NCBI GenBank assembly: GCA_028823855.1
Contig: JAPPFL010000009.1
Coordinates: 1-64,000 of the forward strand
Length of the DNA: 64,000 nucleotides
Direction of reading: 5' to 3'
Origin: Albidovulum sp.
GTDB lineage: Bacteria > Pseudomonadota > Alphaproteobacteria > Rhodobacterales > Rhodobacteraceae
Shown here: in pieces, positions 58,293-64,000 of the stretch
Layout: every line of letters begins with the position of its first letter
Position numbering within the stretch: position 1 is the stretch's first letter
The notes under the pieces: model-generated
Seen by the model: only the letters and a program-made list of their open reading frames with translations
What the model was told of the DNA's origin: nothing
The model's database searches: none
Position numbers and translations under genes: made by a program

Positions 58293-59402
58293 CTAACCAA
58301 GGTTTCGTCTGCCTGCTCCGTTCCGGGATCCAACCCATTCGCGGATCGCCTCGAAAGCCAATTCCATCTCGTCTTCGGTCCCAATGCTGATTCTGAACTC
58401 GTTTGCGTCGCCCTCGACCGGTCGTCCTAGAATTCCATTCTCCTGCAACCAAGCATCGAGCGATACTGCTTGATTTCCGCCATGGGGGAAAGACACCAGC
58501 ACGAAATTTGCTTGGCTCGGGATTACGTTGAGTTCTAGGTCGCGCAGCCTTGAGGAAAAGTAGTCTCGCGTATACTTGATTCTGGATACCGTTCGCTTGA
58601 GATAGTCCTGGTCTTGAACTGCCGCAACCGCCGCGTTCAACGCCGCCGTGTTTGTATTGAAAGGCGATCTGACGCGCGAAACCGCATCGACGACGGAATC
58701 CGGCGCAAGCGCCCAGCCAATCCTCTGCGCGGCGAGGCCGTATGCTTTCGAAAAAGTCCGCGTGACCGCCACTCGGCCGTCGGGCTCAAAAAGCCTCATT
58801 CCGTTCCCGTAGTCGGATGCGTCCGCGAACTCGGCGTACGCGGCATCAACAATCATAAGCGTCTCCGGGTGCAGCAACCGATCAAGCTTCCGGAGTTCTT
58901 CATCGGTCGTGTAAGTTCCCGATGTGTTGTTGGGCGAGCATATATATACGATGCGTGCTGTTTCGGAAGCGGCTTCCAGAATCGCATCGACATCGACTCG
59001 GTGGTAGAATTCACGGCATTTTTCTACTCTCGCGCCTACGGAACGGGCGTAGATTTCGGCCATCAGAAAACTGTTTTCGCTGGTCACCATTGAATCGCCG
59101 GCGGATAGAACCGAACGGATCAGAAGCGCAATCGCTTCGTCGGATCCGTTGCCCGCGAATATGTTTCTTTGGGGCACGCCGTGAATTGACGCGACAGCTT
59201 TGCGCAGAGCGGCCTGCGACCCGTCCGGATACCGGTTGAGATTCTGCTCGGTTTCGCGAAACGCCTGGATCGCGGCTGGACTCGGCGGATAGGGGAGTTC
59301 GTTCGAGGAAAGCTTCACGACCCGTTTTCGACCGGAAATCTCGGACCTGCCCTGCTTGTACGGCTTGACCCCCGAGAGCGAGGAATTCGCATGGACGGTC
59401 AA
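58293..59402 (-). CDS. hisC: Histidinol-phosphate aminotransferase-like PLP enzyme
   Basis: A 369-residue fold-type-I aminotransferase of the HisC subfamily. Seen residues: KLSSNELPYPPSPAA at the start, GNGSDEAIALL binding the phosphate, CSPNNTSGTYT (Asn), IVDAAYAEFAD (Asp186, Tyr189), the Schiff-base Lys219 in TRTFSKAYGLAAQRIGW and RISIGTEDEM near the end. HisC makes histidinol phosphate from imidazole-acetol phosphate, but members of this subfamily also act on aromatic and other amino acids; its place inside a catabolic-looking cluster favours a non-histidine role (inference). The start is TTG, the only usable start, overlapping the stop of a 50-codon ORF by 4 bases (TTGA). Confidence 0.88.
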   Translation of the reverse strand: MTVHANSSLSGVKPYKQGRSEISGRKRVVKLSSNELPYPPSPAAIQAFRETEQNLNRYPDGSQAALRKAVASIHGVPQRNIFAGNGSDEAIALLIRSVLSAGDSMVTSENSFLMAEIYARSVGARVEKCREFYHRVDVDAILEAASETARIVYICSPNNTSGTYTTDEELRKLDRLLHPETLMIVDAAYAEFADASDYGNGMRLFEPDGRVAVTRTFSKAYGLAAQRIGWALAPDSVVDAVSRVRSPFNTNTAALNAAVAAVQDQDYLKRTVSRIKYTRDYFSSRLRDLELNVIPSQANFVLVSFPHGGNQAVSLDAWLQENGILGRPVEGDANEFRISIGTEDEMELAFEAIREWVGSRNGAGRRNLG

Positions 59403-59551
59403 CGGGCCGACACCCGCGAGTATTTGTTGCCGCGACTGCGACCGGGTTCCGCCCCGGTTTCCGCGAGTTCTATGGAGCCCCCGATTCCAATGAATGCGCC
59501 GCGCGAGCCGCGCAGCGAGGAATCATTTAGGAAATTCAGCAGAATCTTCAT
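59399..59551 (-). CDS. Fifty-codon ORF translationally coupled to both neighbours
   Basis: Its ATG overlaps the stop of the thiamine-diphosphate enzyme gene (ATGA at 59548-59551) and its TGA overlaps the TTG start of the aminotransferase gene (TTGA at 59399-59402). The product would be 50 residues: a hydrophobic start (MKILLNFLND), a glycine-rich middle (AFIGIGGSIELAETG) and a basic end. I do not recognise it. No Shine-Dalgarno is visible, so translation would depend on coupling. It may be a genuine small protein or simply a translated bridge that allows ribosomes to reach the weak TTG start downstream. Confidence 0.45.
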   Translation of the reverse strand: MKILLNFLNDSSLRGSRGAFIGIGGSIELAETGAEPGRSRGNKYSRVSAR

Positions 59552-61245
59552 GACGGTGCCGTAACTACAGGAATCGAGTGGCCTCTAACAGGCGATTCGA
59601 GAATATATCGCCACGGAGTCGGCAGGTCTCTCGGCTGATGCGCTTCGATAATCGTCGGCATTCGCGCGGCAAATGCCCGTTCCAGAGCAAGGCGCAGTTC
59701 ATTCGGTCCGCTTGCCTTGTCGGCATTCGCGCCGAAGCTTTCCGCGAACTTTACGAAATCCGGATTGCGCAAATCGGAGGCGATAAACCGACCGCCGAAC
59801 CATTCCTTCTGCTGCCGATAGACATTGGCGTATCGATTGTCGTTGAAGACAATCGCTACCAGATTGATTCCGTATTCCACCGCCGCCGCGAGCTCCGTGG
59901 CCGTGTAGAGGAACCCGCCGTCGCCGCTAATGCTGACGACCGGCGCGCTCGGGTTCGCCGCCTTGACTCCGAGGGCCGTTGCGAACCCGTAGCCCAATGT
60001 TCCCTGGAATCCGCAATTCACATGGCCTCTCAGCCGGTGAATCGGGAATCCGTACCACGAGACGAATCCGATTTGCGTTATTTCGTCGCAAAAAAAGCCT
60101 TCGTCCGGAAGCACGTCGCGGATCGCCTCCAGATATTCCATCTGCGGGCGCAAGTTGCTCTTCATTTCCGCGCGGAGGCCTTCCTTCAAGCCTGACAGTT
60201 CGGCCTTTCTGGAAGCGGGCGGAGTTTTGATTTCGTCTCGAAGGATAGGCAGAAGCTTTCGAAGAGTGGCCGTGCTGTCGCCCCTAAGCGCGGCGGCGGG
60301 AGCTGGGTAGCGATTGAATTCCCTGTCGTCGATGTCGAGGCGAATAATCTTAATCTTGTCGTCGACGCCCCAATACAGCTGCGGGTATTTGAGCCGGGTG
60401 CCAATCGCGAAGACCACGTCGGCATTTTTCCACAGCCGCCGGCCCGCCGGAAATACCTGGGCGCGATAGTCCCGGTCGTCGACGATGCCGCGACCCGACC
60501 GGAAGCAGGTAACCGGCGCCTCGATCAACCGAGCGAGGCGATTCACCTCCGCTGCCGCGCCGGTCGCGCCGCCGCCGACGTAGATCAAGGGCCGTTTCGA
60601 GACTCGCAGCAGCGCGACGGCTTTTTCGATATCGGCCTGTTCGGCGCAGGGCGCATCCGGCAGTTCCGCCGCCCTCGGCATTGGCGCGGCTGCCAGTTTG
60701 CTTCGCATGATGTCCGGCGGCGTTTCCAGGTGCGCCGGACCCGGACGACCTGTCCGCATCGCGGTCAGCGCCGAGTTTATCATTCCGGCCGCTTTCTCCG
60801 GGGCGTCAATCCTCTCGGCGTATTTGATCAGGGTGCGGACCGTCGCCAGCTGGTCGGGAATTTCATGCAGGTATCCTCGGCCGCTTCCAATGGCTTCGGA
60901 AGGAATTTGGCCGCTAAGGCAAAGCACCGGCGCGTTTACCGCCCAAGCCGTTGACAGAGCCGCCATCGCGTTCATGAGCCCGGGTCCGGGAACTACGGCG
61001 AACGCGGAGGGCCTTCCGGTGGAGCGGGCCGCTCCGAAGGCCATGTATGCCGCTCCCTGTTCATGGCGGGCTCGAAGAATGCGGAATTTGCCGCCGGAGC
61101 GGTGGGCGGCATCGAAAAAGTCGTCGAGCTGCCCTCCCGGCACGCTGAATACAGTGTCGATTGCGTTCGCCAGCAGACCGGAAACTAGCGCGTCAGCTCC
61201 GATAGGCCCGCTCGGCGTCGATTGTTCGCGGTGACTGCCGGTCAC
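59548..61245 (-). CDS. Thiamine-diphosphate-dependent enzyme, acetolactate-synthase-like
   Basis: A 565-residue protein of the IlvB/benzoylformate-decarboxylase superfamily. The N-terminal pyrimidine-binding domain has DTVFSVPGGQLDDFFDA and the activating Glu (about 62) in RARHEQGAAYMAFGA. The middle domain (about 175-310) includes LIYVGGGATGAAAEVNRLA. The C-terminal domain has the cofactor motif ISGDGGFLYTATELAAAVEYG ending in VFNDNRY, the GDG-x-N motif that binds the diphosphate and metal. Such enzymes decarboxylate 2-oxo acids or join them to a second one. No small regulatory subunit gene is near, so branched-chain synthesis is unlikely. The GTG at 61245 follows the small gene by 10 bases; a GTG at 61296 is an alternative start. 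Confidence 0.9.
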   Translation of the reverse strand: MTGSHREQSTPSGPIGADALVSGLLANAIDTVFSVPGGQLDDFFDAAHRSGGKFRILRARHEQGAAYMAFGAARSTGRPSAFAVVPGPGLMNAMAALSTAWAVNAPVLCLSGQIPSEAIGSGRGYLHEIPDQLATVRTLIKYAERIDAPEKAAGMINSALTAMRTGRPGPAHLETPPDIMRSKLAAAPMPRAAELPDAPCAEQADIEKAVALLRVSKRPLIYVGGGATGAAAEVNRLARLIEAPVTCFRSGRGIVDDRDYRAQVFPAGRRLWKNADVVFAIGTRLKYPQLYWGVDDKIKIIRLDIDDREFNRYPAPAAALRGDSTATLRKLLPILRDEIKTPPASRKAELSGLKEGLRAEMKSNLRPQMEYLEAIRDVLPDEGFFCDEITQIGFVSWYGFPIHRLRGHVNCGFQGTLGYGFATALGVKAANPSAPVVSISGDGGFLYTATELAAAVEYGINLVAIVFNDNRYANVYRQQKEWFGGRFIASDLRNPDFVKFAESFGANADKASGPNELRLALERAFAARMPTIIEAHQPRDLPTPWRYILESPVRGHSIPVVTAPS

Positions 61246-61255
61246 GATTTGGGGC

Positions 61256-61522
61256 CTACCAGGGATTCGGCGTGGGATGGAAGTCCTCGATGCCACTTTC
61301 CCGGCGGCTCGCCGAACTGGAGCGGAACAGGCATGTCAGCGCGAACCAGACGACGCGTGGGCGAATTAGAGCTCCAAAGATTTTGCGAACGTCGTTCGGC
61401 CCCATTACCGCGCGGGTCGCCATCGCGTCGCTCGCGGCGTTGGTCATTACCAGGGCGCCGTCCTCGACGAAAATTCTGTCCACTTCGATCTCCAGGTCGG
61501 CAATAGGAGTGGTCACTAGCAT
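61256..61522 (-). CDS. Conserved-looking 88-residue protein of unknown function
   Basis: Starts 4 bases after the nitrilase stop and ends 10 bases before the thiamine-enzyme gene, so it belongs to the operon. The first half is acidic and beta-like (TTPIADLEIEVDRIFVEDGALVM, quoted within 20-residue parts: PIADLEIEVDRIF), followed by a segment with many small residues (TNAASDAMATRAVMGPNDV) and a hydrophobic, possibly membrane-associated stretch IRPRVVWFALTCLF near residues 53-66. I recall similar small proteins beside FAD oxidoreductases and amidohydrolases in other alphaproteobacteria but know no function. It might anchor or assemble the enzymes. Confidence 0.75.
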   Translation of the reverse strand: MLVTTPIADLEIEVDRIFVEDGALVMTNAASDAMATRAVMGPNDVRKIFGALIRPRVVWFALTCLFRSSSASRRESGIEDFHPTPNPW

Positions 61523-61526
61523 TCGC

Positions 61527-62675
61527 TCAATCCTTCCGCAGCGCGCCTCGCCTCTGGGCGTCGCCGATTCTGGACTTCAGCAAATCGGAATGCGTCATCT
61601 CGCTCCTGTCGAAGGGCATGACGAATTGGCCCCGCTCGTACATTCGGTCCATCGATGTATATGCTCCCGTCATTTTGTGGGCCAGGTTTTTCGGCGGGTT
61701 GCCGGGCGGAAAAAGGTTCGGCGGGTATATCGAGTTTTCATAGATCTGCCTGAACGCCTCGGTGCGAACGTCGACCCACATGTTGTGGTTGATGCGCGTT
61801 CGGTGCTCTCGCAATGCTTCGATATCGATTACGGCTGCGAGTACCTGCTCCTCGGGATATGGCGCGTGGCGCATCACCATGCCGGTATAGTCGATTGCAA
61901 AGGAATGCCCGGAGCAAAACGCCTTGGGATAGTATTTGTAGTCGACGGTTCCCCAGTTCGAACCGAGCAGATACGCCATATTGTCGTGGGCGCGGGTGCG
62001 GCGAGAGAACATCCAGAAATCCCAGGGCTCGCTTACCCCCTCGAACTCCTGCAGGGCGACCGGATGGCAAATGACCTCTACTCCGTTGAATCCGAGCGCC
62101 CGGCTGACTTCCGGCGTGGCGCCGTCGTGGCAGGTCATGCAGCCCAGCTTTCCGATCGGCGCGTCCAGCACCGGAAACAGGTCCTTGATGTCCGTGCCGA
62201 ACGCGGCCTTGTACTCGTCCCACATGTCGTGCGGCGAAGTGCCGAGCCCGATCGAAGCCGGAACGTTGTACTTTCGGTAAATCAGCTCGACCCCGCCGGG
62301 GCCGAGTATGAAGGCCGTATTGAACCAGCGGTCGGGGAATTCGGGCGTTGTTTCGACAAGACCCCCGCCGGCGATGTACATGCCGTATTCCCGACACTTC
62401 TCTACCAAAGCCCCTACCGCCTCGTCTTCGAAAGAAATTGCCTTCTTCATGAATTCTCCGAGGCCGTGCTCGCCTTTTCCCGGCGTCGTCACCCCCTGAA
62501 GGAAATACTCGGGAAACACTGCCAGGCGCACCGGCACTTCCCAGAAATAGCCCACGCCGAAATCGATTAGATCCAGCGCTCTCTTAAGGTTGCTCTCGAT
62601 GCCTCGGCGGTCCGTCGCGACTTCGACGTGGGGCTGAACGACGATCGCAGTGTATTTTTCGACAGGTTCGCGCAT
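61527..62675 (-). CDS. Carbon-nitrogen hydrolase (nitrilase superfamily)
   Basis: A 382-residue alpha-beta-beta-alpha hydrolase with the Glu-Lys-Cys triad in place: Glu56 in LAVFPEYFLQG, Lys135 in LIYRKYNVPAS and Cys182 in LGCMTCHDGATPEV. A second conserved Glu position follows in the VALQEFEGVSEPWDFWM region. Members hydrolyse nitriles, aliphatic amides or N-carbamoyl compounds; the amidase-like length (over 340) and the CHDG rather than CWE motif point to an amidase or a specialised amidohydrolase. The gene starts 8 bases after the flavoprotein stop. Substrate unknown. In this cluster it may release ammonia or an amino acid for the aminotransferase and decarboxylase (inference). Confidence 0.9.
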   Translation of the reverse strand: MREPVEKYTAIVVQPHVEVATDRRGIESNLKRALDLIDFGVGYFWEVPVRLAVFPEYFLQGVTTPGKGEHGLGEFMKKAISFEDEAVGALVEKCREYGMYIAGGGLVETTPEFPDRWFNTAFILGPGGVELIYRKYNVPASIGLGTSPHDMWDEYKAAFGTDIKDLFPVLDAPIGKLGCMTCHDGATPEVSRALGFNGVEVICHPVALQEFEGVSEPWDFWMFSRRTRAHDNMAYLLGSNWGTVDYKYYPKAFCSGHSFAIDYTGMVMRHAPYPEEQVLAAVIDIEALREHRTRINHNMWVDVRTEAFRQIYENSIYPPNLFPPGNPPKNLAHKMTGAYTSMDRMYERGQFVMPFDRSEMTHSDLLKSRIGDAQRRGALRKD

Positions 62676-62683
62676 GGTTGACC

Positions 62684-64000
62684 TCAGTTGAAAGAGCGGT
62701 GCGGCATTCCGAAGTCCCGAAGAATGACGTTGGCGGTAATCGTGCCCATCGCCGTGATTCCGCCGCCGGGATGGCAGCTCGGCCCGGTCATGTATAGCTT
62801 GGGAATCGGAGATTTGTATTGGGAAAAGCCGGGCAGCGGCCGCAGGTAGCCCATCTGGGACAAAAGCCGCTCGCCGCCGGTCGTGTTGCCGGACACGAAG
62901 GCCGGATTCGCTTCCTCCAGGCTGGTACCGGTTTCGTAGTAGGCGGCGATTATGTTGTCGGCGTCCATGTTCAGCGCGTGGCGGCGCAGCTGCCGGAGCA
63001 GCACTTTTTCGGCATACTCTTCGATGCGGTCGTTCCAGTCCGTGCCGTCGGCAAGACGCGAGGGAACAAATGTGTCGAGTATCAGAGTATGCCTTCCTTC
63101 AGGCGCGCGCGTTGGATCGAGCTTGGTCCACCCGGCGGACCAGAGGAACGGTTCGGTCGGTGCTCTCCCCATCAAGATTTCGCCGTACTGGACGTCGATA
63201 TCGTGCATTGTCCCGAATATGCGATGAAAGGCGCAGGCGTTCATGTCCGCGCCGTTCCTGTAGACGGGAAGCTCGTGAAGCGCGTAGTGCGCCCGCGCGA
63301 TGGATACGGAACCGTAGGAAAACGCCTTGCAGGCCTTAAGGAAAGCCGGGTGCAGCTCATCGGGATCCATGCAGTCCAGGAACGAGACTTTGAGGCCGAG
63401 GCCCGTAACTACCGCCATTTTCGCCGCGATCTCGTCGCCGTTCTCGAGCCGCACGCCGACGCAGGATCCGTCGCCGTCCAAGACGAAACGCTTGATCGGC
63501 GCATCCGTCAAGACCGCGCCCCCGCGCTCCAGAATGTACTCCGCCATCGAGGCAGGTAGCATCATCGATCCTCCCCTCGGAATAGCTGCTCCATAGGTAT
63601 GGATGCCCGGGACGAGAATGTAGAACGATTGCCCGGCGCACTCCGTGTCCGGGAAAATCTGAGGGGCGAGCGCCCAGCCGAGTATCGAGGCGCGAACCAT
63701 TTCGCTTTCGAAGTTCTGTAAGACGAATTGCCGCGACGAAAGGTTGTATTCCTTGAGCTTAAGCAGGCCCTCGTAGCTGCTTTGCAGCGCAGTGGGCAAT
63801 GCGCCGGGTTTGGCCGGAGGGGAAAACATCCCTTTTATGAATCCGTCACGTATCGTATGCCAGCTGTCGTAGATTTGCCGGTAGCGGGCAGCATCCTTTG
63901 AGGAATACTCCGCTATGCTGTCGCATGTCCGGTCGATGTCCTTGTAGATGACGATGCCGCCGCCTTCGAGACTCGGGTGGCCCGTGATGTGATCGGACTC
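62684..64000 (-). CDS. Phytoene-desaturase-like NAD(P)/FAD oxidoreductase (5-prime end outside window)
   Basis: The frame is open to the window edge, so the N-terminus with the FAD Rossmann motif is missing; at least 438 residues are present. The visible part has HPSLEGGGIVIYKDI near the edge, the middle FVLQNFESEMVRASILGWAL, PGIHTYGAAIPRGGSMML (substrate-domain glycine loop), RFVLDGDGSCVGVRLENGDE with GLGLKVSFLD, and the C-terminal FAD-contact SPIPKLYMTGPSCHPGGGIT. This is the carotenoid-desaturase/retinol-saturase-like family, which also has many uncharacterised members acting on other substrates. It is the first visible gene of the operon; no carotenoid genes are present. The ATG at 63829 is internal and not the start. 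Confidence 0.9.
   Translation of the reverse strand, partial: ESDHITGHPSLEGGGIVIYKDIDRTCDSIAEYSSKDAARYRQIYDSWHTIRDGFIKGMFSPPAKPGALPTALQSSYEGLLKLKEYNLSSRQFVLQNFESEMVRASILGWALAPQIFPDTECAGQSFYILVPGIHTYGAAIPRGGSMMLPASMAEYILERGGAVLTDAPIKRFVLDGDGSCVGVRLENGDEIAAKMAVVTGLGLKVSFLDCMDPDELHPAFLKACKAFSYGSVSIARAHYALHELPVYRNGADMNACAFHRIFGTMHDIDVQYGEILMGRAPTEPFLWSAGWTKLDPTRAPEGRHTLILDTFVPSRLADGTDWNDRIEEYAEKVLLRQLRRHALNMDADNIIAAYYETGTSLEEANPAFVSGNTTGGERLLSQMGYLRPLPGFSQYKSPIPKLYMTGPSCHPGGGITAMGTITANVILRDFGMPHRSFN

Noticed and set aside
58776-59239. Plus-strand frames opposite the aminotransferase gene.
   Set aside because: They overlap completely with the well-supported HisC-like reading frame and have no motif.
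1-64000. CRISPR arrays, tRNA genes and attachment-site duplications.
   Set aside because: No regularly spaced repeats and no T-loop consensus with matching arms were found on either strand by eye; a covariance-model scan would be decisive.

Overview
The window looks like a piece of an alphaproteobacterial chromosome, with intact housekeeping genes standing among an unusual amount of decayed DNA. The taxonomic hint is the block lytic transglycosylase / dapA / smpB (34.3-37.8 kb), an arrangement I know from alphaproteobacteria, plus a 1151-residue SMC and several amino-acid, peptide and sugar uptake and catabolic genes. No rRNA, tRNA, CRISPR array or origin was seen. By my addition, credible intact genes cover about 42 kb of 64 kb (roughly two thirds), far below the near 90 percent normal for free-living relatives. 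Many gaps hold recognisable wrecks: a FAD oxidoreductase broken by only two nonsense codons, a sugar isomerase, an XRE-cupin regulator, a hydantoinase start, and IS5-, IS4- and IS110-like transposases. This pattern suggests a lineage in an active phase of gene loss, possibly host-restricted (inference).

Layout. 0-9 kb: LysR regulator, a P-loop nucleotide-kinase-like protein, the FAD-oxidoreductase pseudogene, glutaryl-CoA dehydrogenase and a PfkB sugar kinase. 9-17 kb: an ABC-F ATPase and a medium-chain dehydrogenase that look G+C-richer than their surroundings, the XRE-cupin and hydantoinase remnants, and an intact Gfo/Idh/MocA dehydrogenase whose overlapping isomerase partner is dead. 17.5-28.5 kb: smc, then a complete peptide-type ABC importer (binding protein, two permeases, fused double ATPase). 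28.7-38.9 kb: an MltB-type transglycosylase, a mesaconyl-CoA-hydratase-like MaoC protein, a glycine-oxidase-like flavoprotein, an IS5 remnant, Slt, DapA, SmpB and an orphan MalK-type ATPase.

38.9-55 kb: dead IS4 and IS110 elements, a LysR regulator divergent from a threonine aldolase, a second complete peptide importer (five genes, minus strand), a small membrane protein, a VapBC/FitAB-type toxin-antitoxin pair and a secreted histidine phosphatase, separated by long gaps.

55.2-64 kb: one continuous minus-strand run, read from the right edge. It encodes a phytoene-desaturase-like flavoprotein (cut by the window edge), a nitrilase-family hydrolase, an 88-residue protein, a thiamine-diphosphate decarboxylase/synthase, a 50-codon ORF overlapping both neighbours, a HisC-like aminotransferase, and a sugar-type binding protein with two permeases but no ATPase. 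The MalK-type ATPase at 37.8 kb could serve this importer. All three importer operons carry a hairpin between the binding-protein gene and the first permease gene. The 58-64 kb enzyme set is the best candidate here for an uncharacterised catabolic system.
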